Shown one piece after another: positions 36,185 through 45,949 of a DNA stretch of 64,000 bases (position 1 is its first letter; every line of letters begins with the position of its first letter). The stretch is taken from NCBI RefSeq assembly GCF_047722505.1, contig NZ_CP159814.1:124001-188000 (forward strand). Reading direction: 5' to 3'. The DNA is from Pelagibacter sp047722505. GTDB lineage: Bacteria; Pseudomonadota; Alphaproteobacteria; Pelagibacterales; Pelagibacteraceae. A program made the translations under genes and the position numbers. Below the pieces are notes generated by a model. It made no database searches and had not been told where the DNA came from. It saw only the letters and a list, made by a program, of their open reading frames with translations.

Positions 36185-36938
36185 TATTTATTTTTTTTAT
36201 GTAGCTAGATAAAAATTTAAGTGGTTTTTTAATTATCTTTATTAGAAAAATAAAATAAACAAAAAATTTATTCTGATTATTTTCTATTCTAATTCTATTT
36301 AAATCAATTAGATGATCAACATAATTCACCTTAGATGAAAAGCCCCCACTTCCAAATTTGCCAAAAATTTCACTTTTTAGTGAAGACATTCCATCCATTT
36401 TAAATCTTTTAATCATCTTATAAAAAAAATCTAGATCTGCGCTTAAATATTTAGGATTATATTCTCCTATTTTTTTATGTTCTTTAGTTTTAATAAAAAA
36501 ACCAACAGAGTGGGATGTGTAAAAGCCAAAACTAAACCTAATTTTCCATGGTTTATATCCATACATTAATTTGTATTTTTGAACACTACCAAATAAAAAA
36601 TCAATTTTATTATCAAAGAAGTACCTATTTACTAATTGTAATGCATTTGGATAGTAAAAATCATCAGCATTTAAAAATCCAATAATTTCACCATTAGCAA
36701 GTTTTAATCCTTTATTCATTGCATCCCAAATACCCATATCTTTTTCAGTGATGTGAATATTTATTTTATCTTTGTATTTATTAATGATTGTATTAGTGCT
36801 GTCATTTGAATCACCATCAATAATAATATATTCAAAATTTTTATGAGATTGGTTAATTACACTATTGATACATTTTTCAATTGTTTTTTCTGAATTTTTA
36901 ACCACTGTGATTATTGTAATTAATTTATTATTTTTCAT
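36177..36938 (-). CDS. Family 2 glycosyltransferase
   Basis: The protein of about 253 residues has the GT-A opening ITIITVVKNSEKTIEKCINSV, FEYIIIDGDSNDST, MGIWDAMNKGLKLANGEIIGFLNADD (metal-binding ADD) and SADLDFFYKM. The WDAMNKG and NADDFY wording is that of the WcaA/PssE-type subfamily. I choose the ATG at 36938 because the longer frame would overlap the previous GT4 gene by about 80 nt and would add residues before the first strand that do not fit the family. Confidence 0.83.
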   Translation of the reverse strand: MKNNKLITIITVVKNSEKTIEKCINSVINQSHKNFEYIIIDGDSNDSTNTIINKYKDKINIHITEKDMGIWDAMNKGLKLANGEIIGFLNADDFYYPNALQLVNRYFFDNKIDFLFGSVQKYKLMYGYKPWKIRFSFGFYTSHSVGFFIKTKEHKKIGEYNPKYLSADLDFFYKMIKRFKMDGMSSLKSEIFGKFGSGGFSSKVNYVDHLIDLNRIRIENNQNKFFVYFIFLIKIIKKPLKFLSSYIKKINNE

Positions 36939-36942
36939 GTTT

Positions 36943-38067
36943 CTATTTAATTTTTTTAAATATATCTGAATAAATTTTTGAATGCTTTTTAATTTCAAAT
37001 CTCTCGAGATGTTTTTGTGCAAATATAGTTTTTCTAATTAATCTTGTAGGTTTATTGAAATGATTAAGAATTTTTTTTGATAAATTATTATAGTCACCTA
37101 TTGAAATTAAGTCACCACCTTTACCATTTAAAAGTATTTCAGAAGGACCAGAGTTACAATTTGTACTTATAGCAGGTACACCTAATGTTAAAGCTTCGAC
37201 TAAAACATTTCCAAAGCCCTCATAACAAGAAGTTAATATTAATAAATTAGATTTTCTTAAAAATGGAAAAGGATTGTGGCATTTTTTTATTATTTTAATT
37301 TTATTGTAAATACCTAAATTTTTGGACATAGTAATAATATTTTTTAATTCAGGGCCATAACCAATTAATAAAAGTTTTATATTTTTTAAACTTTCAGATA
37401 CGATTTTAAAGGCTAACAAAGTAGTTTTGTGATCTTTTCTCTTGGTAAATCTCGATATATTTATTATATATTTATGTTTATTAGAGAGTGACGTAGGAAT
37501 TCTAGATTGCTTACGAATGTCAACATCATATGAAGGGTTATATACCGTTACTACTTTTTTCTTTGTGAGGTTTTGTAAATCACGACTAAGTTTTTTGCTA
37601 ATACCAATGACCATATTTGCTCTTATGTACAAGTGTTTAATCAAAACTCTTAAAAAATTTTTTTTAAAGAAATCATAAATGTTATTATAAAAATTTAGTT
37701 CGTCTAAATGATTTCTTTCTATTAAAATAGTTTTAATTTGATTGATTTTATATGTACTAAAAATTGATATTATATTTGCAAAGTTTTGATTTGAAATTAA
37801 TAATACTTTTTCATATTTGTTTTGGCTAATGTGTTTTTTAAGCAAAGTTCTTAACTCGCTTACAGTAAACAATGCACGAGAAGCATTCAGCTTAATGAAT
37901 TTAATTTTTTTATTTAGTATTTTTTTTAAAAAACTATTATTTAATGATAAAAATGTTATTGAAAAATCGTTTAAGTTTAAGTTTTTAATTAATCTATATA
38001 GTGAATTATCAGCACCACCAATATCAGAGTATGGGTGAAAAAAGATTAATTTTATTTTTTTTTTCAT
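36943..38067 (-). CDS. Family 4 glycosyltransferase
   Basis: A 374-residue GT4 enzyme with FHPYSDIGGADNSLYRLI at the N-terminus, ISRFTKRKDHKTTLLAF at the domain boundary, LLIGYGPELKN and the donor-site run LTSCYEGFGNVLVEALTLGVPAISTNCNSGPSEIL, including the EGFGxxxxE motif. Only 1 nt separates it from the upstream GT4 gene, with which it shares the C-terminal layout; they may be old duplicates. Confidence 0.85.
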   Translation of the reverse strand: MKKKIKLIFFHPYSDIGGADNSLYRLIKNLNLNDFSITFLSLNNSFLKKILNKKIKFIKLNASRALFTVSELRTLLKKHISQNKYEKVLLISNQNFANIISIFSTYKINQIKTILIERNHLDELNFYNNIYDFFKKNFLRVLIKHLYIRANMVIGISKKLSRDLQNLTKKKVVTVYNPSYDVDIRKQSRIPTSLSNKHKYIINISRFTKRKDHKTTLLAFKIVSESLKNIKLLLIGYGPELKNIITMSKNLGIYNKIKIIKKCHNPFPFLRKSNLLILTSCYEGFGNVLVEALTLGVPAISTNCNSGPSEILLNGKGGDLISIGDYNNLSKKILNHFNKPTRLIRKTIFAQKHLERFEIKKHSKIYSDIFKKIK

Positions 38068-38068
38068 T

Positions 38069-39172
38069 TTATAGATACTTAATTATTGTATAAAAATATT
38101 CATTACAATTTTTATTATAATTAAATCTATCAAGACTTTTAAAACCCAATAAAGTTTTATTTTTTAGTAATTTTTTATGACTAGAAAATTTTTTTATTTT
38201 ATTAGCGAGTTGTGAATAATTTCCTACATTAAAAAGATAGCCATACTTCCCATTTGCCAATATTTCTTTAGGACCTGTGAGACAATTTGATGATATAATA
38301 AATTTTTTTAATGACATTGCCTCAAGTAAAACATTAGGTAATCCCTCATATATTGAGGACAAAATAAACAAATCTGATTTTTTTATATAGGGGTAGGGAT
38401 TTTTTTTGTAGGAAATAATTTTTACATTTTTTAAAGAATTATTTTTAATATACTTTTTTAAGTTTTTTAGCTCTTCTCCATCACCAATTATTAGTAGTTT
38501 ATATTTGATATAATTTTTTAATAAATTTACAGCTTTTAATATGGTTAGTTGATCTTTTTGTTTTACTAATCTACCCAAACTGACAATGTTAATATGTTTT
38601 TTTTTGAAAAAATTAAACTTAAAACTTTGATTAGCTTTTTTATTTATTTCTTTTAGATTTTCAAGTGGATTGTAAATATATTTTGCATTTAAATTGAATT
38701 CGTTTTTAATTTGGTTTTTAAATTCTAAACTATTAACGATTAATTCATCAGCAAATTTAAAAAAAAATAAAAAAATCTTCTTTTTAATGGGATTGCCTGA
38801 ATATGAAAGGGGAGATGTATTTGATCTTATAATAACCTTATAGTTAAAAATAATACCGATCAAAATTGCATACAAATTACTATTAAAAGAAAAAACAACA
38901 ATTTTATTTTTATGTGTTAATAAAAATTTAATAAATAATTTTAAACAAATTAAAGTTTTTATTAATCTAGATTTATGGATCCAATAATGGCTAGTTGGAG
39001 CTATTACATTTATTTTTCTATTAAATTTTCTTTTTTTGTTAGTATTAGCTGTTATTAAAAAAATGTTATCGATTTTAGCTGAAAGAAAATTACTAATATT
39101 AAATAAGTTTTTTTCTACACCGCCATCTTCTATTGTGGGAGAAAAAATTAATAATGTTTTTTGATTTAACAA
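38069..39172 (-). CDS. Family 4 glycosyltransferase
   Basis: The 367-residue protein has FSPTIEDGGVEKNLFNI, VSLGRLVKQKDQLTILKAV and the donor motif SSIYEGLPNVLLEAMSLKKFIISSNCLTGPKEIL. It is the first gene of the minus-strand operon running to 31048. The 81-bp spacer to the divergent GT4 gene at 39254 must contain two promoters. The three GT4 proteins 36943, 38069 and 39254 share the SNC..GP.EIL ending of the donor loop and are probably related by duplication. Confidence 0.85.
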   Translation of the reverse strand: MLNQKTLLIFSPTIEDGGVEKNLFNISNFLSAKIDNIFLITANTNKKRKFNRKINVIAPTSHYWIHKSRLIKTLICLKLFIKFLLTHKNKIVVFSFNSNLYAILIGIIFNYKVIIRSNTSPLSYSGNPIKKKIFLFFFKFADELIVNSLEFKNQIKNEFNLNAKYIYNPLENLKEINKKANQSFKFNFFKKKHINIVSLGRLVKQKDQLTILKAVNLLKNYIKYKLLIIGDGEELKNLKKYIKNNSLKNVKIISYKKNPYPYIKKSDLFILSSIYEGLPNVLLEAMSLKKFIISSNCLTGPKEILANGKYGYLFNVGNYSQLANKIKKFSSHKKLLKNKTLLGFKSLDRFNYNKNCNEYFYTIIKYL

Positions 39173-39253
39173 GTTTTTGATTGTAAAATATTTATATAAT
39201 AACTATTAATTATCATAGTTGGTAAAAATTTAATAAATATTTAACATAAAATT

Positions 39254-40399
39254 ATGAATAAAATATTCTATTGGTCACCTTATTTGTCTAATGTGGCAAC
39301 AATTAGAAATGTCATAAATTCTGCTTTATCTTTAAAAAAATATAATTATGATTCTTATGATGTGTCTTTACTGGATACTATGGGTGAATGGAAATTATAC
39401 AAAGAAGAAATTATTCAAAATAAAGTCAATATTAAAAAAATAAATAATCTTAATTTGAATTTTGATCTTAATAAATCAGGTTACTTTAAATCACGTCTTT
39501 ATTTTATTTTTATATTTATCTTTAATTTTTTTCCACTCTTAAAGCTATTAAAGGTAAAAAAACCTAATTTCCTAATTGTGCATTTATTAACATCTTTACC
39601 ATTGACCTTATTACTATTTTTTCATTTTAAAACAAAGTTTATTTTAAGAATTTCAGGATTACCCCGTTTAAATTTTATAAGAAAATTGTTATGGAGGTTA
39701 ATTGGTAAAAAAATATTTTTAGTAACATGTCCATCTAAAGAAACTTTGAATCATATTAATAAATTAAATATTTTTGATCCTCAAAAAGTTACCTTATTAT
39801 ATGATCCAATAATTGATGTTTCAAAAATACACAATAATTTGAAAAAAAAAATCGATGTCCTGGATTTGCAAAAAGATTATTTTATTAGTGTTGGTAGATT
39901 AACTAAACAAAAAAACCATACCCTATTAATTAAGCTTTTTAAAATTATGTGTAATAAAAATAGAAATTTATTTTTGTACATACTTGGAGATGGTGAGGAA
40001 AAAATAAATATTATAAAAGAAATAAAACAATTAAAATTAGAGGATAACGTTATTTTACTTGGGTATAAAAAAAATCCATATCCATTTATATCTAAAGCCA
40101 ATGCTGTTTTGTCACCATCTTTATGGGAGGACCCTGGTGCAGTTATGATAGAGGCTGCATTTTGTAATAAAATAGTTATTTCAAGTGATTGTATTTCTGG
40201 TCCAAAGGAATTTCTTTTGGATGGAAAAGGAGGTTACCTGTTTAAAAATAATAATCTAAGCTCTTTTGTAAAAACAATTAATGACTTTTTACAAGACAAC
40301 AATCATAATATTTTATTAAAAAAAATAAATGCAAAAAAAAATTCCAAAAAATATACTTTGTTTAATCATTTCAAACAATTGGATGCATTGTTATGTTAA
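39254..40399 (+). CDS. Family 4 glycosyltransferase
   Basis: A 381-residue GT4 enzyme: SVGRLTKQKNHTLLIKLF marks the start of the donor domain, followed by YILGDGEEK, ILLGYKKNPYPFISKANAVLSPSLWEDPGAVMIEAAF and DCISGPKEFLLDGKGGY. The WEDPGxxxxE form replaces the common EGFGxxxxE. A hydrophobic stretch near residues 90-125 suggests membrane association. It overlaps the WecA-like gene by 7 nt. Confidence 0.85.
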   Translation: MNKIFYWSPYLSNVATIRNVINSALSLKKYNYDSYDVSLLDTMGEWKLYKEEIIQNKVNIKKINNLNLNFDLNKSGYFKSRLYFIFIFIFNFFPLLKLLKVKKPNFLIVHLLTSLPLTLLLFFHFKTKFILRISGLPRLNFIRKLLWRLIGKKIFLVTCPSKETLNHINKLNIFDPQKVTLLYDPIIDVSKIHNNLKKKIDVLDLQKDYFISVGRLTKQKNHTLLIKLFKIMCNKNRNLFLYILGDGEEKINIIKEIKQLKLEDNVILLGYKKNPYPFISKANAVLSPSLWEDPGAVMIEAAFCNKIVISSDCISGPKEFLLDGKGGYLFKNNNLSSFVKTINDFLQDNNHNILLKKINAKKNSKKYTLFNHFKQLDALLC

Positions 40400-41421
40400 G
40401 CATATATGTTAATTTAATTATATTTTTAATTGTAAGTTCATTTTTCGTTTTATTTTTATCTCAAAAGAAAAAATTCTTTTTAGATATAAAAGATAAACAA
40501 CATAAAAAATTTGTAACTAAAACTAAAAACTATTCAATCGGTGGAATTATATTATTAATATTTTTTATTTATTTTCATTTCTTTATTGAAAAATTACAAA
40601 ATACCCATATTTTATTTTTTGGATTGATATTCTTGGTAGGTTTTTTTTCAGATCTTAAATTACTAGATGATCCTAAGAAAAGATTTTTAATACAGGTAAT
40701 ACTTTTGTTTACTTTTATTTATTTAGTTGATTTAAAAATACCTCTCACAAAAATTACTTTTATCGACCATTACCTCAAAAATATTTATTTTAATAAATTT
40801 TTTACTATATTTTGTCTAATGATATTTATTAATGGAAGCAATTTTATTGATGGATTAAATACATTATTGATTGGTCATAATTTTTTAATATGTTTATTTT
40901 TAGTTTTATTTTTTGAGCCTATATTGCCAAATATCTTAATTATAAAATGTCTTTTATTAGCTTTATTAGTTATTTTAATTTTTAATTTCTTTGGCACAAT
41001 TATTTTAGGAGACTCAGGTTCGTACCTATTATCTTTTTTTATGGGAATTTATTTAATAAATTTTTCTAATTCAACAAACTCTATTTCACCCTTTTTCATA
41101 ATTTTGCTACTTTGGTATCCTTGCTTTGAACTACTTTTTTCAATGATTAGACGTTTGTTTTTTAAACAAAAAATGTATGAGCCAGACACTAATCATCTTC
41201 ACCAAATTTTATTTAAATTTTTTACTAAAAAAATCAAAAATCAAAATAATAATCATTTAACTGTTTCTATGCTTATTAATGGATACTTTTTTTTAATTTT
41301 ATTTGTCACAATTAATATGGATACATACCTGAAAGTCAGCCACATACTTTTGACAATATTGATGAACCTTACTATTTATATATTGTGTTATTTTCTTTTT
41401 AAAAAAGCTTTAAAATATTAG
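40393..41421 (+). CDS. Polyprenyl-phosphate sugar-1-phosphate transferase (WecA/MraY family)
   Basis: This 342-residue protein is almost wholly hydrophobic (about ten membrane helices) and carries the MraY/WecA motifs: LLDDPKKRF, INGSNFIDGLNTLL (the NxxNxxDGLN site) and IILGDSGSYLLSF (the GD metal site). It should start glycan assembly by attaching the first sugar-1-phosphate to undecaprenyl phosphate at the cytoplasmic face. It follows a GT4 gene with overlap, which may add the second sugar. This is the only initiating transferase recognised in the island. Confidence 0.86.
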   Translation: MLSIYVNLIIFLIVSSFFVLFLSQKKKFFLDIKDKQHKKFVTKTKNYSIGGIILLIFFIYFHFFIEKLQNTHILFFGLIFLVGFFSDLKLLDDPKKRFLIQVILLFTFIYLVDLKIPLTKITFIDHYLKNIYFNKFFTIFCLMIFINGSNFIDGLNTLLIGHNFLICLFLVLFFEPILPNILIIKCLLLALLVILIFNFFGTIILGDSGSYLLSFFMGIYLINFSNSTNSISPFFIILLLWYPCFELLFSMIRRLFFKQKMYEPDTNHLHQILFKFFTKKIKNQNNNHLTVSMLINGYFFLILFVTINMDTYLKVSHILLTILMNLTIYILCYFLFKKALKY

Positions 41422-41426
41422 TAAGA

Positions 41427-42695
41427 TTAAATAAAACTTATTTTCTTTTTTTCAAAAGCCAAAACTAATCCTACGTTAGTCCAAAATATTATTGCACCGT
41501 AAGTTGTAAAAAAGCTACCAGACGGTAAGGGTAAAAAAATTGTTGTAAATATAAATATTAGTGCAGATAAGTGAAGTAGATTTTTATATTTTTGGTAATT
41601 AAAAAAACCTCTGATTAAAAAATATGAAATAAATGTTAAAAATATTAAATAGCCAATAATTCCTAGCTGAGATAGTATTTCTAAATGTAATTGATGCGGG
41701 TGAGTCGTGCATTTACTATCGTTAGATAGAAATTTTTCATCACTATATATATCTTTATTACACTCGTTATAAAAAGTTCTCAAGCCAGTGCCCATTATAG
41801 GATAATTTTTAAAAATTTTTATAGCAGCCCCATAATGTGCACCATATTGAGAATTATAATAATAACCTGTCAGTCCATTGTTTGTTAGATATGTAATGAA
41901 TTGACCTTTAAACCTACTGTTTAAATCTTTATTTAAATTTATTAATGATAATGATGTAATCACAATCGTTAAAAGTAATAATATTTTAAATTTTAGTTTA
42001 AAATTATACCAAAAAAATATGAATAAAATTGCACCCAAAAATAATTTTATAAAATTAGCCCTTTCTCCAATCATTAATGAAATCGTAATAAACGTAAGCA
42101 TCCCAATAATGCTAAGGGAGTTCTTTTTAAAAGTTAAAATAATTAGAGATAAAGAAATAAAACAAAACCCATAATAATAGTGACCAATTTTCAATTCATC
42201 TCCAAGTATACTAGATAATCTTCCCGGAAAAGTATTATTCATTCCAAACATGTTATATCCAAAAATAATTTCAAAAATAAGGTCTACAGAAATTAGAAGA
42301 AATATTACAGTCCAAGATTGTAAAATTAATTTTATATATTTAAAATTATTTTTTTTAAAAAAAAAAGCGATTGCAAATGGTAATAAAACAAAGCGAATAA
42401 AACCAATACTTCTTGAAAGGGAAACCTCAAAGTCTGTAGAAAAAAATAAATTGACCAAAATATAAAAAAAAAATATTAGTAAAAAAATAAAAAATGGATC
42501 TTTAAAAAAAAACAAGTTTTTTTCTTGAATAGTTAAGAATACAAAAAATAAACATAGGATTACAACTGAAATATTAGCTAAACTAGATGATAATAGTAAT
42601 ATCAAGGGAAGTAATGAAATTAGAATTAAGGAAAAAGAGTAGATTTTTTTCTCTTTTTTTAACAACAGCAGATCACGCAGCAAAAAACTATCCAT
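41427..42695 (-). CDS. O-antigen polymerase/ligase family membrane protein (Wzy/WaaL)
   Basis: A 422-residue integral membrane protein with about 11-12 hydrophobic segments and the PF04932-type periplasmic loop. The conserved part is HPHQLHLEILSQLGIIGYLIFL (about residues 341-362), preceded by a loop with MGTGLRTFYNEC. It either polymerises repeat units (Wzy) or ligates them to lipid A core (WaaL); these cannot be told apart by eye. It lies convergent to the WecA-like gene and downstream of a GT2 gene in the same direction. Confidence 0.85.
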   Translation of the reverse strand: MDSFLLRDLLLLKKEKKIYSFSLILISLLPLILLLSSSLANISVVILCLFFVFLTIQEKNLFFFKDPFFIFLLIFFFYILVNLFFSTDFEVSLSRSIGFIRFVLLPFAIAFFFKKNNFKYIKLILQSWTVIFLLISVDLIFEIIFGYNMFGMNNTFPGRLSSILGDELKIGHYYYGFCFISLSLIILTFKKNSLSIIGMLTFITISLMIGERANFIKLFLGAILFIFFWYNFKLKFKILLLLTIVITSLSLINLNKDLNSRFKGQFITYLTNNGLTGYYYNSQYGAHYGAAIKIFKNYPIMGTGLRTFYNECNKDIYSDEKFLSNDSKCTTHPHQLHLEILSQLGIIGYLIFLTFISYFLIRGFFNYQKYKNLLHLSALIFIFTTIFLPLPSGSFFTTYGAIIFWTNVGLVLAFEKKKISFI

Positions 42696-42700
42696 AATTT

Positions 42701-43441
42701 TTAAAATTTTCTTTTCAGTGAATTAATTGAAAGTATTATTACTGAATAAAAAGACTTTATAAAAGAAAATTTCTGGTATTTATTATACACTTTAAAGGCA
42801 TCAAGTGTTTTTTGTAAAAAATTAGTAGATAAAGAATTTTTATCAAAATTCCAAGTTACGAGAGTACTATTTAAATTGTATGCTTTATAATTTTTTTTTG
42901 TGATCTTAAGCCATGCCACAAAGTCTTCTTGTGTTTTAAGATTTGGAAACAAATTATAATTAATAATATTTTTTTTAATTATTACTGTTGACAGTCCAAT
43001 AACACAAGATTTTAATAAATTTTTATATTCTATTGACTCTTTTTTATATTTAACCTCAACTATTTTGTTAGGAAATTTTTTTTTATAATTACTAAAACTA
43101 AAATCAATATCGTTATTATTCATAAAAGCTATTTGCTTACCTATTTTTTGCTTATGCCAAAGATCATCAGCGTCAATAAAGGCTATAAATTCACCATGGG
43201 AGTTTTTTATTCCAATGTTTCTTGAATAACCAGCACCTATATTTTTAATGTTTTTAATAATTTTAACCTTAGGATTTTTTTTAGTAATTTTTGTTAAGAT
43301 ATGAAAGTCAGTCAGATCTTTATCGTCATATATTATTATTAATTCGTAATTTTTATAGGTTTGCCTATCTATAGAGTCTAAAGTTTTGCGTATATAGTCT
43401 ATTTTTTTATAGTAGGGTAGTATGATTGAAACTAATTGCAT
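42701..43441 (-). CDS. Family 2 glycosyltransferase
   Basis: The 246-residue GT-A protein opens VSIILPYYKKIDYIRKTLDSI, has GAGYSRNIGIKNSHGEFIAFIDADD (metal-binding DADD) and LKTQEDFVAWLKI (the acceptor-side ED). It is 5 nt upstream of the polymerase/ligase gene in the same unit and faces a divergent FkbM gene across about 60 bp. Confidence 0.85.
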   Translation of the reverse strand: MQLVSIILPYYKKIDYIRKTLDSIDRQTYKNYELIIIYDDKDLTDFHILTKITKKNPKVKIIKNIKNIGAGYSRNIGIKNSHGEFIAFIDADDLWHKQKIGKQIAFMNNNDIDFSFSNYKKKFPNKIVEVKYKKESIEYKNLLKSCVIGLSTVIIKKNIINYNLFPNLKTQEDFVAWLKITKKNYKAYNLNSTLVTWNFDKNSLSTNFLQKTLDAFKVYNKYQKFSFIKSFYSVIILSINSLKRKF

Positions 43442-43501
43442 TGCTTAAATTCTTATCATTGTTTAAGTATTGCTACTATATATCAAAAAAAAATAAAACA
43501 C

Positions 43502-44227
43502 ATGTATGTTAAAATAATAACTTATTTTTTATCTTTTTTTGATAAAGTAAATAAAAATAAAATAATTGAATTTTTTAAAAAAAATATCACAGAAGATATT
43601 GTTAATTTTATTGATGTTGGCGCGCATCATGCTGAAACAGTAAAGCTATTTGATAAAGAATTGATTATAAAAAATTTTTTTTGTTTTGAATGCAGCCCTT
43701 TAAATTTTAAGTTTTTAATAAAAGAAATAAAACGAATGAATAAATCTTCGATTAAATCATTTAATTATGCACTCGGTGAGGAAAAAAAAACTATGATTTT
43801 TAATCAATCCATTGAATCACAATCATCTAGTTTAATAAAACTAAATAAAAACTCTAAGTATTTCCTTAAAAAAAAAAAATTCTTAACTTTTTTTAATTTT
43901 AAAAAATTTACAGAAAATGAGTTTATAGTAAATGTAGATACACTAAAAAATTTTTTAGATGAGAATTTGTTAAATAAAATAAAAATACTAAAAATTGATA
44001 CAGAGGGATATGATTTTAATGTGATTAAAGGTTTAAAAGATAGAATTAAAGATGTGGAGTACATATATTTTGAGCATCATTTCCATAATATGTTAGATAA
44101 AAATTATAACTTAAGTGATGTACATGATTATTTAATTAAAAATGGTTTTAAAAAGGTATTTAAAATTAAAATGAGATTTAGGAAAACATTTGAATATATA
44201 TATAATAATAGTAAGTATGTGAGTTAA
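43502..44227 (+). CDS. FkbM-family methyltransferase
   Basis: A protein of about 241 residues with the FkbM pattern: FIDVGAHHAETVKLF (SAM motif I), FFCFECSPLNF, and KILKIDTEGYDFNVIKGL, the most conserved FkbM block. These are sugar O-methyltransferases in many glycan and antibiotic clusters. The ATG at 43502 is preferred to one at 43436, which would overlap the divergent gene and add a Cys/His-rich tail foreign to the family. It overlaps the next gene by one nucleotide. Confidence 0.83.
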   Translation: MYVKIITYFLSFFDKVNKNKIIEFFKKNITEDIVNFIDVGAHHAETVKLFDKELIIKNFFCFECSPLNFKFLIKEIKRMNKSSIKSFNYALGEEKKTMIFNQSIESQSSSLIKLNKNSKYFLKKKKFLTFFNFKKFTENEFIVNVDTLKNFLDENLLNKIKILKIDTEGYDFNVIKGLKDRIKDVEYIYFEHHFHNMLDKNYNLSDVHDYLIKNGFKKVFKIKMRFRKTFEYIYNNSKYVS

Positions 44228-44898
44228 TGAAAGATTTAACGTTAATCATTCCAACAAAAAAAGAAGTAGAATCACTGCCTATTTTTTTAAAAGAATTAAA
44301 GCATTTTAATTGTGTTAAATTAATTGTATTACAAAAAGAAGATCTTAAAACAATTGACTCAATAAAAAATATTCCTGACATAAAGATTTTAGAACAATCT
44401 AGAAACGGATATGGTAACGCCCTTATTGAAGGTATTAATGCAGTTGAAACAGAATATTGTTGCATAATAAATGCTGATGGATCAATGGATCCAAAATATT
44501 TACAATTAATGTATGATGAATGTCAAAATAAAGATTTTATATTTGCATCAAGATATCAAAAACCTGAAGGTGGCAGTGATGATGATGATTTAGTAACACT
44601 TGTTGGCAATAAGTTTTTTACTTTTTTTGGAAATTTTTTCTTTAAATTAAAAATTTCTGATATTTTGTTTACTTATATTATGGGAAAAAAAGATTCATTT
44701 AAAAAACTAAAACTTAATAATTATGATTTTAGAATTTGTGTTGAACTACCAATTAATGCAAAAAAATTAGATTTAGTGTATAAATGCGTGCCTAGCTTTG
44801 AAAGATCAAGAATAGGTGGAAAAAAAAAGGTTAATGCAATAAAAGATGGGCTATTAATATTATCTGAAATGATAAAATTATTGGTAAAAAAATTTTAA
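44227..44898 (+). CDS. Family 2 glycosyltransferase (dolichyl-phosphate-mannose-synthase-like)
   Basis: The 223-residue protein has LTLIIPTKKEVESLPIFL, GYGNALIEGINAV and CIINADGSMDP (a DxD-like NADGS), the short DPM1/ArnC-like catalytic domain without a membrane tail. Such enzymes load a sugar onto polyprenyl phosphate or transfer it to a carrier. Gmd follows 2 nt later, so a GDP-sugar donor is plausible. Confidence 0.77.
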   Translation: MKDLTLIIPTKKEVESLPIFLKELKHFNCVKLIVLQKEDLKTIDSIKNIPDIKILEQSRNGYGNALIEGINAVETEYCCIINADGSMDPKYLQLMYDECQNKDFIFASRYQKPEGGSDDDDLVTLVGNKFFTFFGNFFFKLKISDILFTYIMGKKDSFKKLKLNNYDFRICVELPINAKKLDLVYKCVPSFERSRIGGKKKVNAIKDGLLILSEMIKLLVKKF

Positions 44899-44900
44899 TT

Positions 44901-45935
44901 ATGAAAAAAATTGCTCTTATTTTTGGAATCACTGGTCAAGATGGATCCTATCTTGCAGAATTTCTATTAAAAAAAAACTATATTGTTCATGGTGTGAAAA
45001 GACGTTCGTCTTCAATTAATACAGGAAGGATAGATCACATTTATCAAGACCCACATATTCAAAAAAGATCTTTCATATTGCATTATGGAGATATTACAGA
45101 TTCTTTAAATGTTACACGTCTAATTAAGCAAATTAAGCCAGATGAAATATATAATCTTGCAGCGCAGTCACATGTTGCAGTTTCTTTTGAGTCACCAGAA
45201 TATACGGCTAATGCAGATGCATTAGGGACTTTAAGAATTTTAGAAGCTATTAGATTTAATAATTTAATAAAAAAAACTAAATTTTATCAAGCAGGTACTT
45301 CAGAACTGTATGGCAAAACTGAAAAAATACCTCAAAATGAAAATACTCCATTTCATCCAGCCAGCCCTTATGCGGTTGCAAAATTATATGCGCACTGGAT
45401 AACAATTAATTATAGAGAGGCGTATGGTATGTATGCGTGTAATGGAATTTTGTTTAATCATGAAAGTCCTAGGCGTGGGGAAACATTTGTAACCCAAAAA
45501 ATCGTTCAAGCATTATGTAGAATTAAATATGGTAAACAGAAAACCCTTTTTTTAGGTAATTTATACTCAAAAAGGGATTGGGGGCATGCAAGAGAATATG
45601 TTGAGGCTATGTGGTTGATGTTAAAACAAAAAACACCGGAAGACTTTGTTATCTCAACAGGTAAACAAATAAGTGTTAAAAGTTTTATCAATATAGTTGT
45701 AAAGCAACTCAAAATTAAAATTACCTGGAAAGGAAAAGGAGTTAATGAAAAAGCCTATGATTTAAATGGTAAATTGATTATAGCATGCGATAAAATTTAT
45801 TATAGACCACTAGAGGTCAACACTCTTCTTGGAAGCTCAAAAAAAGCATTCAAAAAACTGAAATGGAAACCTAAGATAAAAGTAAATGAGCTTATTAAAG
45901 AAATGATTAGTGAAGAGATAAAATTATTAAACTAA
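44901..45935 (+). CDS. gmd: GDP-mannose 4,6-dehydratase
   Basis: At 344 residues this matches Gmd closely: ALIFGITGQDGSYLAEFLL (NADP loop), HGVKRRSSSINTGRIDHIY, YNLAAQSHVAVSFESPEYTA, TSELYGK and the catalytic YAVAK, followed by GILFNHESPRRGETFVT. It converts GDP-mannose to GDP-4-keto-6-deoxymannose in the cytoplasm. That product can feed fcl (49380) for GDP-L-fucose, the ColD-like enzyme (32155), or a perosamine synthase (31048). A mannose-1-phosphate guanylyltransferase is not in the window. Confidence 0.97.
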   Translation: MKKIALIFGITGQDGSYLAEFLLKKNYIVHGVKRRSSSINTGRIDHIYQDPHIQKRSFILHYGDITDSLNVTRLIKQIKPDEIYNLAAQSHVAVSFESPEYTANADALGTLRILEAIRFNNLIKKTKFYQAGTSELYGKTEKIPQNENTPFHPASPYAVAKLYAHWITINYREAYGMYACNGILFNHESPRRGETFVTQKIVQALCRIKYGKQKTLFLGNLYSKRDWGHAREYVEAMWLMLKQKTPEDFVISTGKQISVKSFINIVVKQLKIKITWKGKGVNEKAYDLNGKLIIACDKIYYRPLEVNTLLGSSKKAFKKLKWKPKIKVNELIKEMISEEIKLLN

Positions 45936-45949
45936 TTAAATAATTTTAA

